Below are positions 25,248 to 33,044 of a stretch of DNA of 64,000 nucleotides, one piece after another. The stretch comes from Sphaerimonospora sp050942215 (GTDB lineage Bacteria > Actinomycetota > Actinomycetes > Streptosporangiales > Streptosporangiaceae), in assembly GCF_050942215.1 (NCBI RefSeq), contig NZ_CP192056.1, forward strand, positions 1,488,001 through 1,552,000, read 5' to 3'. Position 1 is the first letter of the stretch. Each line of letters begins with the position of its first letter. A program made the translations under genes and the position numbers. The notes beneath the pieces are model-generated. The model saw only the letters and a list, made by a program, of their open reading frames with translations, made no database searches and was not told the origin of the DNA.

Positions 25248-26006
25248 ATGGTCGAGTGGAGTGCGATCCTGGGCGTCGTGTCGATAGCGCTGGGAATGGT
25301 GCTGTCTCCCGGCCCGAACATGATGTATCTGGTCTCGCGGAGCATCGGTCAGGGACGCCGGGCCGGGATGATCTCCCTGTGCGGCGTCGTGGCGGGATTC
25401 CTCGTCTACCTGGTCGGTGCGAACCTCGGGCTGGCGGCGCTGTTCGGCGTGTTGCCGGACATCCTCACCGTGATCAGGCTGGCGGGAGCCGGTTATCTGC
25501 TGTGGCTCGCCTGGAAGACCGTCAGGCCGGGCGGCCTGTCGGTCTTCGCCGTACGGGAGGTGCCCGACGATCCGCCGCGCCGCCTTTTCGCGATGGGCCT
25601 GATGACGAATCTGCTCAATCCGAAGATAGCGATCCTGTACATCTCCGTCATTCCGCAGTTCATCGACCTGGGAAAAGGGAACGTGCTGCTCCAGGGAATC
25701 GCCCTCGGCGGTCTCCAGATAGCGGTGGCGGCCTCGGTGAACCTGTCGATCGTGCTGGCCGCGGGCGGCGTGGCGGGCTTCCTGGCGCGGCGGCCCGTCT
25801 GGCTGCGTGCCCAGCGGACCGTGATGGGGAGCATGCTCGGAGTGCTCGCCCTGACGCTCGCCCTCGACACCGGCGGAGGTGCTCCGCGGCCCGGTCACGC
25901 CGCGGTGGAGTCGACGGGCCGGACGGGAGGTGTCCGGCACCTCGACGGGCCGACCGCCGCGACCGTGCCCGGGATCACGCGGAACGCACCGCCGCCGCGC
26001 CGGTGA
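25248..26006 (+). CDS. LysE family amino-acid/amine exporter
   Basis: A 252-residue membrane protein with about six helices. The family opening LGVVSIALGMVLSPGPNMMYLVSRS and the middle AMGLMTNLLNPKIAILYISVI are the LysE/RhtB motifs. Such proteins export amino acids or related amines by secondary transport. The ATG at 25248 follows GGAAGGGGA with 8 nt spacing; the in-frame ATG at 25188 lies in the operator region. The C terminus carries about 45 Gly/Pro/Arg-rich residues (TGGGAPRPGHAAVESTGR to the end) not usual for the family. It diverges from the MocR regulator, which probably controls it. Confidence 0.88.
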   Translation: MVEWSAILGVVSIALGMVLSPGPNMMYLVSRSIGQGRRAGMISLCGVVAGFLVYLVGANLGLAALFGVLPDILTVIRLAGAGYLLWLAWKTVRPGGLSVFAVREVPDDPPRRLFAMGLMTNLLNPKIAILYISVIPQFIDLGKGNVLLQGIALGGLQIAVAASVNLSIVLAAGGVAGFLARRPVWLRAQRTVMGSMLGVLALTLALDTGGGAPRPGHAAVESTGRTGGVRHLDGPTAATVPGITRNAPPPRR

Positions 26007-26023
26007 CGCGGCGGCGAGAACGC

Positions 26024-26371
26024 TCAGAGCAGGTGGTCGTCGGGACCCTCGTGGTCGTGTTCTTCCTCTTCATCGAGGATGCCCTCGGACGGCTCGACGC
26101 CCAGCATGGCCTCCCTCGGCTCCACCTCCTGGACGTGTTCGACGAGGCCGAGCACGTGGGCGGGCTCGATGAGCCACTGCAACGCCGCGGCGCCGGTCTC
26201 GTCGGAGCCGACCAGTTCGATCTGCTCTTGGCGCTCGGCGTCGTCAAGCTCCGCCTCCGGGTTGCGGATCTCGGCCAGCGCCGCCGCCTGCAGCGCGTCC
26301 ACATCGAGGACCTCGACCACCAGGTCGACGGTGAGGCGCAGGTAGCGTCCCGTGTCCGTTGCATCGCTCAT
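26024..26371 (-). CDS. Acidic hypothetical protein
   Basis: A 115-residue, strongly acidic soluble protein that I cannot assign. It opens YLRLTVDLVVEVLDVDALQA, has an Ala/Glu-rich middle (AAALAEIRNPEAELDDAERQ) and ends with EEEEHDHEGPDDHLL. No catalytic motif or membrane segment is visible. ATG at 26371. Its start lies about 25 nt after the ung stop, so it may be the second gene of a ung operon. The long run of Glu/His/Asp could bind metal, which is speculation. Confidence 0.6.
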   Translation of the reverse strand: MSDATDTGRYLRLTVDLVVEVLDVDALQAAALAEIRNPEAELDDAERQEQIELVGSDETGAAALQWLIEPAHVLGLVEHVQEVEPREAMLGVEPSEGILDEEEEHDHEGPDDHLL

Positions 26372-26395
26372 GGTGATTGATCCTATCGGCAGACG

Positions 26396-27076
26396 TCAGG
26401 GCAGTTTCCACTCGACCGGCGCGGCGCCCTGCCGCTCCAGCAGTTCGTTGGCCCGGCTGAACGGCCGGGAGCCGAAGAACCCGCTGCGCGCGGACAGCGG
26501 GCTCGGGTGCGGGGACTCGATGCATGGTACGGCGCTGCCGAGCATGGGCCGCAGGTTGCGGGCGTCGCGACCCCACAGGATGGCCACCAGCGGGCCGCCG
26601 CGCGCGACGAGCGCCGTGATGGCCTGCTCGGTGACCTCCTCCCAGCCCTTGCCCCGATGGGAGGCCGGCTTGCCCGGCATCACCGTCAGCACCCTGTTGA
26701 GCAGAAGCACACCCTGCTCCGTCCAGGGGGTGAGGTCGCCGTTGGACGGCGCCGGATGTCCGAGGTCGGCCGTGTACTCCTTGAAGATGTTGACCAGGCT
26801 CCCCGGCAGCGGGCGCACGTCGGGGGCGACGGAGAAGCTGAGGCCGACGGGGTGGCCGGGGGTGGGATAGGGGTCCTGCCCGACGATCAGCACGCGGATC
26901 TCGCTCAACGGCTGCTGGAAAGCGCGGAGCACCTGTGACCCGGCGGGAAGGTACTGGCGTCCGTCCGCGATCTCCTGCCGGAGGAAGTCGCCCATTGCGG
27001 CGATCCGCCCCGCGACGGGTTCGAGGGCTTCGGCCCAACCGGCTTCCACGACTTCGTGCAACGGACGTCCTGCCAT
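26396..27076 (-). CDS. ung: Uracil-DNA glycosylase (family 1)
   Basis: A 226-residue base-excision repair enzyme that removes uracil from DNA. The water-activating motif GQDPYPTPGHPVGLSFS (Asp about residue 68), the LLLNRVLTVMPGKPASH region, ILWGRDARNL and the leucine-loop motif SPHPSPLSARSGF (His about 195) are all intact and correctly spaced for UDG family 1. Length is normal. Start ATG at 27076. Downstream it is followed closely by an acidic hypothetical gene; upstream is a terminator hairpin (27132-27170) closing the sugar ABC operon. Confidence 0.95.
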   Translation of the reverse strand: MAGRPLHEVVEAGWAEALEPVAGRIAAMGDFLRQEIADGRQYLPAGSQVLRAFQQPLSEIRVLIVGQDPYPTPGHPVGLSFSVAPDVRPLPGSLVNIFKEYTADLGHPAPSNGDLTPWTEQGVLLLNRVLTVMPGKPASHRGKGWEEVTEQAITALVARGGPLVAILWGRDARNLRPMLGSAVPCIESPHPSPLSARSGFFGSRPFSRANELLERQGAAPVEWKLP

Positions 27077-27131
27077 GGTCGGGCACTCTATCGGCTTTTG
27101 GCGTGCCGTACGGCAGGGACGGGAAATAAAG

Positions 27132-27170
27132 ATCGGATGCCCGCTTACCCCCGTAAAGCGGGCATCCGAT
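27132..27170 (-). terminator. Strong hairpin terminating the sugar ABC importer operon
   Basis: Arms ATCGGATGCCCGCTT (27132-27146) and AAGCGGGCATCCGAT (27156-27170) pair perfectly around a 9-nt loop. Read on the minus strand it lies 54 nt after the last permease stop (27225) and before ung. Confidence 0.75.
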
Positions 27171-27224
27171 GTGCTTGGGCCGTTTGACCGGGCTTACCGC
27201 ACCGTGCCTTACCCCGCCCGCGCC

Positions 27225-28115
27225 CTACTTCACCGATCCGGCGAGCAGGCCCTGGACGAAGTACCGCTGGAAGGCGAAGAACAGCACCAGCGGGATGATG
27301 AGCGACAGGAAGGCCCCCGGGGCGAGGATGTCCACGTTGGTGCCGAACTGTCGCATCTGAGACTGAAGTGCCTTGGTCATCGGCTGGTTCCCGCTGTCGG
27401 CGAAGACGAGGGCGACGAGCAGGTCGTTCCAGACCCACAGGAACTGGAAGATCCCGAGTGACGCGACCGCCGGTTTGGCCAGCGGGAACACCACGGTCGC
27501 GAAGATCCGCCACTCCGGTGCGCCGTCCATCCTGGCCGCCTCCAGCAGCTCGCGCGGGATGCCGACGAAGAAGTTGCGCAGCAGGAAGATGGCGAACGGC
27601 AGGCCGAACGCGACGTGGAAAAGGACCACGCTGACGATCGAGCCGAAGATCTCGAGCGTTCCGTACAGCTTGGCGATCGGGATCAGCGCGATCTGGATCG
27701 GCACCACCAGCAGGGCGATGACGAGCAGGAAGATCGTGTCCCTGCCGGGGAAGTCGATCCAGGCGAACGCGTAGGCGGCCATCGCCGCGATGGCGATGAT
27801 CAGCAAGGTCGCCGGGACCGTGATCAGGACGGTGTTCCAGAACGACGAGGTGAAGCCGGAGGCCAGCAGGTTCGAGTAGTTCTCGAAGGTGATCTCGGCC
27901 GGTTTGGTGAACAGCGTCCACCAGCCGGATGAGTTGTTGGCGGTCTCGTCGCGCATCGACACGATGAGCAGCCCCAGCGTGGGCACCAGCCAGAACACCG
28001 CGACGAGGACCAGGAACACCTGGACCACGCCGCCGCCGATCCGGTCGACGACGCGACCGGCGAGGCCGCGCTCGATCCCGGCCGCCTGCCGCGGCTCGGT
28101 CGCAAGCGTTGTCAT
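27225..28115 (-). CDS. ABC sugar importer permease (MalG-like)
   Basis: A 296-residue inner-membrane protein with six helices (QVFLVLVAVFWLVPTLGLL first, IIPLVLFFAFQRYFVQGLL last). The cytoplasmic EAA loop is ELLEAARMDGAPEWRIF with the conserved G, and the usual MalG-type loop TKPAEITFENYSNLL follows helix 1. It pairs with the upstream MalF-like permease to form the alpha-glucoside/trehalose channel. ATG at 28115 overlaps the previous stop by 4 nt. There is no ATPase in this operon, so a shared MsiK/UgpC-type ATPase encoded elsewhere must energise it. Confidence 0.93.
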   Translation of the reverse strand: MTTLATEPRQAAGIERGLAGRVVDRIGGGVVQVFLVLVAVFWLVPTLGLLIVSMRDETANNSSGWWTLFTKPAEITFENYSNLLASGFTSSFWNTVLITVPATLLIIAIAAMAAYAFAWIDFPGRDTIFLLVIALLVVPIQIALIPIAKLYGTLEIFGSIVSVVLFHVAFGLPFAIFLLRNFFVGIPRELLEAARMDGAPEWRIFATVVFPLAKPAVASLGIFQFLWVWNDLLVALVFADSGNQPMTKALQSQMRQFGTNVDILAPGAFLSLIIPLVLFFAFQRYFVQGLLAGSVK

Positions 28116-29560
28116 CGCTCGTCCCTCCTGAACCGGCGGATGTTGAAGATCATGAACGGCACCACCAGCACCAGCAGGAAGATCGCGAGTGCGCTTCCCA
28201 GACCCTGGTGGTTGCCGCCGCCGAACGACACCCGCCACATCTCCAGCGCGATCACGTTGGCGTTGGGCTGCACCGAGCCCGGAGCGATGATGAACACCAG
28301 GTCGAAGACCTTCAGCACGTTGATGATCATCGTGACGAAGACGACGAGAAGCACCGGCGAGAGCAGCGGCACCGTGATCCGGCGGAACACCTGCCACTCG
28401 GTCGCGCCGTCGATCCTGGCCGCCTCCAGCGCGTCCCGGGGGACCGCCGACAGCCCGGCCGCGATCAGCACCATCGCGAACCCGGCCCACACCCAGATGT
28501 AGGCGCCGATGATCGCCGGAGTGATCAGGGTCGGGCCCAGCCAGGTCAGCCCGTTGAACGGCGCCGCGAAGTTCGACTGCGGGAGCCGTACGGTGTAGGA
28601 CCCGGCGGGCAGGCCGGTGAAGCGGAAGGTGCCGTCGGCCGCCGTCTCCGTGGTCGCGGTGACCTGGCCGCCGGAGACCGCCTCGACGGTGAGGCCTTCC
28701 AGGCCCTTCTCCTGCCCGTCGACCTGGTTGACCGTGCCGCCGCCGCCGCGCACGACGTCGAGCCAGACGGTGCCGCCGATCCCGTCGCCGGGCGGCGCCG
28801 CCGCCGGTTTCGCCGGCGTCGCGTCCTCGACCGAGTCCGGCGGCAGGCCGACGAGCGGGATCAGCACCGTCTGGCCGGGCTCGGCCGGCTGCCGGAGCGT
28901 CACAGTGCCGTCCTCCTGTGCGACCGCCGGCGCCTGGTCGTTGTCGCGTGGTCGTGCGCCCGGATAGCCCTGACCGGAGGAGAACGTGTCGTGGACCGTG
29001 GTCAGCACGGCGTTGGCCACGCCCTTGTCCGGGTCCTGCTCGTAGACGAGCCGGAAGATGACGCCGGCGGCGAGCAGGGAGACCGCCATCGGCATGAACA
29101 GAACCAGCTTGAACGCGGTCGCCCAGCGGATCCGCTCGGTCAGCACCGCGAAGATGAGCCCGAGCACCGTCACCACCAGCGGGGCCACCACGACCCAGAT
29201 GATGTTGTTCCTGATCGTCGTCAGCGTCGCGGAGTCGGTGAAGATCGATGTGTAGTTGCCCAGCCCGACGAAGCGCTCACCCGGGGCGTCGTAGAGGCTG
29301 CGGAAGATCGAATAGATGACGGGGTAGACCATCCACACGCCGAGCAGGAGCAGCGCGGGCAGCAGGAACAGCACCGCCAGCGTCGGCGAGGGGCCGAGCC
29401 GTGCCCGTACCCTCCCGGTGCGGGTCTCCACGGGGGGTTTCACCGCGGCGGTCGTCTCCGCGGGGGTCGTCTCTGGCGGGTCGGTCTGGCCGGGGGAGGC
29501 CCCGGCGGCGGAGGTCTCGCCGCCGCCGGAGGCCTGCGGGCCGTCGAGCCGTTCGGTCAC
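28112..29560 (-). CDS. ABC sugar importer permease (MalF-like) with a large extracytoplasmic insert
   Basis: A 482-residue permease, about 170 residues longer than usual. After a Thr/Pro/Glu-rich cytoplasmic tail (residues 1-58) come helices LAVLFLLPALLLLGVWMVYP, WVVVAPLVVTVLGLIFAVL and LVLFMPMAVSLLAAGVIF. The segment from about 172 to 335 is a soluble insert; its second half (GLEGLTVEAVSGGQ and ADGTFRFTGLPAGSYTVRLP) is a beta-sandwich of the carboxypeptidase-regulatory/SdrD type. The rest of the channel follows, with the EAA loop DALEAARIDGATEWQVFRR near residue 378. The insert replaces the position of the P2 loop of E. coli MalF, which contacts the binding protein. The gene lies between a binding protein gene and the MalG-like gene. 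Confidence 0.9.
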   Translation of the reverse strand: MTERLDGPQASGGGETSAAGASPGQTDPPETTPAETTAAVKPPVETRTGRVRARLGPSPTLAVLFLLPALLLLGVWMVYPVIYSIFRSLYDAPGERFVGLGNYTSIFTDSATLTTIRNNIIWVVVAPLVVTVLGLIFAVLTERIRWATAFKLVLFMPMAVSLLAAGVIFRLVYEQDPDKGVANAVLTTVHDTFSSGQGYPGARPRDNDQAPAVAQEDGTVTLRQPAEPGQTVLIPLVGLPPDSVEDATPAKPAAAPPGDGIGGTVWLDVVRGGGGTVNQVDGQEKGLEGLTVEAVSGGQVTATTETAADGTFRFTGLPAGSYTVRLPQSNFAAPFNGLTWLGPTLITPAIIGAYIWVWAGFAMVLIAAGLSAVPRDALEAARIDGATEWQVFRRITVPLLSPVLLVVFVTMIINVLKVFDLVFIIAPGSVQPNANVIALEMWRVSFGGGNHQGLGSALAIFLLVLVVPFMIFNIRRFRRDER

Positions 29561-29573
29561 GGCCTTCCTCCCA

Positions 29574-30908
29574 CTACTTCTTGAACGCCTTGGCCGCGTC
29601 CGCCTCGAGCTTCTCCTGCGCGCCCTTCACGTCGGACGGATTGCGCAGGAAGTCCTGCAGTTGCTTCCACTCGCCCTTGCCGTCCGTGCCGCCGAAGGCA
29701 CTGGGCGCGAGGTCCGACATGTCGTACCTGACCGACTCGCCGGCCGAGATGATCGTCTGGGCGAGCTGCTTTGTCAGGTCGTCGGGGTAGTTGTCGGGCG
29801 AGACGTTACGGTTGGGGGACAGGTAGCCGGGCAGCTTGGCCCAGATCTCGCCGCCCTCCTTGGAGGCCAGGAACTCCAGCAGCGCCTGCGCGCCCTTGGA
29901 ATCCTTCAGCGCCACCGCGACGTCGCCGCCGAGCACGACCGGTTCGGTGTCGCCGACCTTCGGGAACGGCATGATCTTGGCGTCCTCGCCGATCTTCGCG
30001 CCCGACTGGGTCGCCGAGGCTGCGACGAAGTCGGCCTCGATGACCATGGCGGCCTTCTTCTGGCCGTAGACCTGGGTGACACAGGTCGGGAAGTCGGTCT
30101 GCAGCGCGCCGGACGAGCCGCCGAGCATGAACTCCTTCTTGCCGAAGATCTGCGCCATCTTCTCCAGCGCCGTGGTCACGGTCGGGTCCGTCCACGGGAT
30201 CTCGTGCTTGGAGAGCTTGTCGTAGTTCTCCGGGCCGGCGCTGGAAAGGTACACGTTCTCGAACAGGTCGGTGAGCGTCCAGCCGGAGGCGCCGCACAGC
30301 GCGAACGGCGCGATGCCGGAGTCCGACAGCGTCTGCGCGGTCTTGCCGATCAGATCGTCCCAGCTCGTGGCCGGCTGCGCCCCGGCGTCGTCGAACGCGC
30401 TCTGGCGATACCAGATGAGCGACTTGTGCGCGGCCTTGACCAGCACGCCGTACACCTGGCCGTTGGCCGAGCCGAGATCCTTCCAGTACGGCGTGTAGTT
30501 CTGGTCGATCTGCGCCTGCACCTCGGCGGACAGCGGCTTGAGCGCGTTCTCGTCGGCGTACTGCTGGACCAGGCCCGGCTGCGGCAGGATCGCGATGTCC
30601 GGCGGGTTGCCGCCCTGGATGCGGGGGCCGAGGTAGGCGCCGGTGTCCTCACCCGTCGAGGCGTAGGTCACGGAGGCGCCCGTCTTGTCCTGGAACGCCT
30701 TGAGGACCTGCTCGAAGTTGGACTGCTCGTCGCCGGTCCACTTGGCCGCGACCTCGATCGAGACGCCCTCCAGCGGCTTGGCGGCCGCGGCGGCGTCGCC
30801 GCCGCTGGAGGCGCTCGCCTGGCCGGCGGGCTCGTCTCCGGCGCCACCGCCGCACGCCACGGCGGCGAGAGCGAGCAGTGCGATCGGGATGGGGAGTTTG
30901 CGCATCAT
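29574..30908 (-). CDS. Alpha-glucoside-type ABC binding lipoprotein (second)
   Basis: A 444-residue extracellular binding protein. Signal peptide ends with a lipobox (LAAVACG, Cys about 19), followed by a flexible Ala/Gly/Ser tail. Domain landmarks include VEVAAKWTGDE-like opening, NPPDIAILPQPGLVQQYA, QVYGVLVKAAHKSLIWYR and ALCGASGWTLTDLFENVYL, as in the AglE/ThuE family of alpha-glucoside and trehalose receptors. Two tandem ATGs at 30908 and 30905 follow GGAGGA; the second has the better spacing. It abuts the first binding-protein gene with no gap and precedes the permeases by 13 nt. Ligand likely an alpha-glucoside. Confidence 0.88.
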   Translation of the reverse strand: MMRKLPIPIALLALAAVACGGGAGDEPAGQASASSGGDAAAAAKPLEGVSIEVAAKWTGDEQSNFEQVLKAFQDKTGASVTYASTGEDTGAYLGPRIQGGNPPDIAILPQPGLVQQYADENALKPLSAEVQAQIDQNYTPYWKDLGSANGQVYGVLVKAAHKSLIWYRQSAFDDAGAQPATSWDDLIGKTAQTLSDSGIAPFALCGASGWTLTDLFENVYLSSAGPENYDKLSKHEIPWTDPTVTTALEKMAQIFGKKEFMLGGSSGALQTDFPTCVTQVYGQKKAAMVIEADFVAASATQSGAKIGEDAKIMPFPKVGDTEPVVLGGDVAVALKDSKGAQALLEFLASKEGGEIWAKLPGYLSPNRNVSPDNYPDDLTKQLAQTIISAGESVRYDMSDLAPSAFGGTDGKGEWKQLQDFLRNPSDVKGAQEKLEADAAKAFKK

Positions 30909-32177
30909 CTATCCTCCGGGGTGGATGACCTCGCCGAGCCCCTGTTTCAGGTCGGCGACGGCTTCGTCAACGGGTGTGCCGAGGGTCAGCGCCGTGGACA
31001 CGGTGCTGGAGATCACCAGGCTGACCTGGTTGTAGTCGGGGGTGACCGGCCGCGGCCGTGCCGACAGGATCGACTCCTTCAGCACGGGCAGGTAAGGAAA
31101 GCGTTCGATCAGCTCAGGATCGTCGTACAGCTCGGCCCGGACCGGGGGGAAGGACCCCTCGGTGAGCACGAGCCGCTGGATCTCCGGGCCGGTGAAGTAG
31201 CGGATGAAGTCGAGCGCCGTCTTCTGGCGCTTCGAGTACGCGCTGATCGCGAGGTTGAGCCCGCCGAGCGCGCTGGACCCCGGGCCGTCCGGTCCGGGCA
31301 GCCTGGTCACCGAGAACTTCCCGGCGAGCTCGGAATGCGTGGCCGGGCCGTACGCGTGCGGCCAGTTGCGGGCGAACAGCAGCCGCCCCTCCTGGAAGGC
31401 GAGCCGGGACTCCTCCTCCTTGTACGTCAGCGCCTCGCGGGGGATCCATCCCTCCTCGACGCCGCCGACGAGGAAGTCGAGCGCGGTGCGCGCGGTGCCG
31501 AGATCCAGGGTGACGCCGCGGGCGTCCGGGCTGAGGATCGATCCGCCCGCGGACCGCACGGCCTCCGCGAAGTTCACGGTCAGCCCCTCGTAGGGGAGGA
31601 ACTGCCCGGCATACCCCCCGATTTGATACTTCGCGCCCAGTCGTCGGGCCTGATCGCGTAGCTCCGCCCAGGTCCTGGGCGGTTTCAGCCGCTCCTTCTT
31701 GAGGATGTCGGAGCGGTAGTAGAGCAGGCCCGCGTTGCTCACGTACGGCGCGGCCCACAGCCGGTCGTGGTAGATCGCCGTGTCGGCGACCCCCCTGAGC
31801 ATCTTGTCCAGCGGAAACTGGCTGCGGTCGAGCGGCACGATCCAGCCGGCGTCGGCGAACTCCGCCGTCCAGACCACGTCGAGCCCGAGCACGTCGTACA
31901 CGTCGCTGCGGGCCTGCAGGTTGGCGACCATCTGGGCACGCTGCTCGTCGGCCGCCTCCGGAAGCTCCAGGAGCGTCACCGGTTCGTCGGGATGCGCCTG
32001 GTTCCACCGCTCCAGCAGCGGCCTCAGATAAGCGGTGGTGTCCCGGCCGATCGCCAGTGTGATCGGCCCGGTGCCACCGGTCCCGTCCCCCGCCGATCCG
32101 CCGGCGGCCGTGTCCGCGAACCCCGCGCATCCGGCCGCGAGCAGAGCGGCCAGCAGGGTGACGGCTCGGCGAACCAC
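30909..32177 (-). CDS. ABC sugar-binding lipoprotein (first, trehalose/maltose type)
   Basis: A 422-residue binding protein with a lipobox (LLAAGC, Cys about 17). The body matches LpqY/MalE-type receptors: ITLAIGRDTTAYLRPLLERW, QMVANLQARSDVYDVLGLDV, VSNAGLLYYRSDILKKERL, PRTWAELRDQARRL and SALGGLNLAISAYSKRQKTA. It is the first gene of the importer operon and is followed directly by a second, different binding protein gene, so one channel may serve two receptors. ATG at 32177. Its promoter appears to be at 32301-32329 on this strand, overlapping a dyad near the divergent PadR gene. Confidence 0.88.
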   Translation of the reverse strand: MVRRAVTLLAALLAAGCAGFADTAAGGSAGDGTGGTGPITLAIGRDTTAYLRPLLERWNQAHPDEPVTLLELPEAADEQRAQMVANLQARSDVYDVLGLDVVWTAEFADAGWIVPLDRSQFPLDKMLRGVADTAIYHDRLWAAPYVSNAGLLYYRSDILKKERLKPPRTWAELRDQARRLGAKYQIGGYAGQFLPYEGLTVNFAEAVRSAGGSILSPDARGVTLDLGTARTALDFLVGGVEEGWIPREALTYKEEESRLAFQEGRLLFARNWPHAYGPATHSELAGKFSVTRLPGPDGPGSSALGGLNLAISAYSKRQKTALDFIRYFTGPEIQRLVLTEGSFPPVRAELYDDPELIERFPYLPVLKESILSARPRPVTPDYNQVSLVISSTVSTALTLGTPVDEAVADLKQGLGEVIHPGG

Positions 32178-32294
32178 ATGGCCTCCATGTGTCTTGCGGA
32201 TCTTCCGAACGGGGATCTGCCGGATGCCGGCCTCTCGGCGCCGGCCGCGATCGGTGCTCAGACGATTGGTCTTACATACATGTTAGGTAGATGC

Positions 32295-32329
32295 ATGCAT
32301 GTTATGCATAGCGATAATGTGAGAGTCAA
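32295..32329 (-). promoter_or_regulatory. Promoter of the sugar importer operon with an overlapping dyad operator
   Basis: On the minus strand TTGACT (32329-32324) and CATAAC (32306-32301) are 17 nt apart. The dyad ATGCAT-GTT-ATGCAT (32295-32309) covers the -10 element. Further ATGCAT/ACATACATGT palindromic sequence lies at 32272-32300. The PadR gene starts divergently at 32384, so PadR could bind here. Confidence 0.5.
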
Positions 32330-32383
32330 CGCTGAGGCCGATAACGCTCCGGTAACTGCTTTCCGACGGCTGGGGGTGAGCGC

Positions 32384-32890
32384 GTGCGGCAGTCGCTGCT
32401 GGCGCTCCTTGCGAAGGAACCTGCCCATGGATACGAACTCAAACAGGCGCTGGAGGCGATCTTCGGCAGTGCGTATCCTTCGCCGAACATCGGCCAGATT
32501 TATGTGACGCTCGGGCGGCTGGAGAAGGACGGGTACGTACGGTCGGTCGGTGTCGAGCAGTCCAACCGGCCGAACAAGAAGGTCTATTACATCACCGCCG
32601 CCGGCCGGGAGGCGCTGCTGACCTGGGTGGAGGAACCGACCGAGGGCCCCCGGGTCCGCGACGAGTTCTTCATGAAGCTCGTGCTGGCCCCGATGACCGG
32701 GCTGTCCGACCGGATGGCGCTGATCAACCGGCAGCGCCGTCACTACCTGGCGCTGATCAGGGACCTGGACGAGCTGGCCGAGCGGACCGATCCCGGCAAC
32801 CGCGTGTCCCTCCTGCTCATCGAGGGCGCCATGCTCCACCTGCAGGCCGACCTCGACTGGCTCGAACGCTGCCAGGAGGAACTCCCGTAA
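32384..32890 (+). CDS. PadR family transcriptional regulator
   Basis: A 168-residue repressor-type protein. Winged helix: SLLALLAKEPAHGYELKQAL, PNIGQIYVTLGRLEKDGYV and NKKVYYITAAGREALLTW; the C-terminal half (DRMALINRQRRHYLALIRDL to the end) is the helical dimerisation arm of the PadR-s2 type. It senses an unknown ligand. GTG at 32384 follows GGGGGTGAG. Downstream on the same strand lies a MacB/FtsX-like ABC transporter, a common partner, while upstream a divergent importer operon shares the intergenic dyads. Which operon it controls is unresolved. Confidence 0.88.
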   Translation: MRQSLLALLAKEPAHGYELKQALEAIFGSAYPSPNIGQIYVTLGRLEKDGYVRSVGVEQSNRPNKKVYYITAAGREALLTWVEEPTEGPRVRDEFFMKLVLAPMTGLSDRMALINRQRRHYLALIRDLDELAERTDPGNRVSLLLIEGAMLHLQADLDWLERCQEELP

Positions 32891-32913
32891 TGCCCTCCAC
32901 CCCCACCCCCACC

Positions 32914-33030
32914 GTGATCTTGCGAATGCTCGCAGAAAACGCCGTGACCGGCGCTCCCACCTGTCGTGATCTTGCAGAAACTCGCAGCACACCCCTCCCA
33001 CCTGCGACTATGCCATACGTGATCTTGCAG
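32914..33030. repeat. 53-nt periodic repeat element (locus B)
   Basis: Three direct copies of the same core as at 12198: GTGATCTTGCGAATGCTCGC from 32914, GTGATCTTGCAGAAACTCGC from 32966 and a shortened GTGATCTTGCAG at 33019-33030. Start-to-start spacing is 52 and 53 nt. No inverted half is present. The array fills most of the 154-nt gap between padR and the ABC ATPase gene and ends 14 nt before that ATG. Confidence 0.82.
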
Positions 33031-33044
33031 TTGGGGCGAACGCC

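Noticed and set aside
27075..27461. Plus-strand small ORF over the ung start and terminator
   Set aside because: It covers a terminator hairpin and runs antisense to the permease; composition is a shadow of both.
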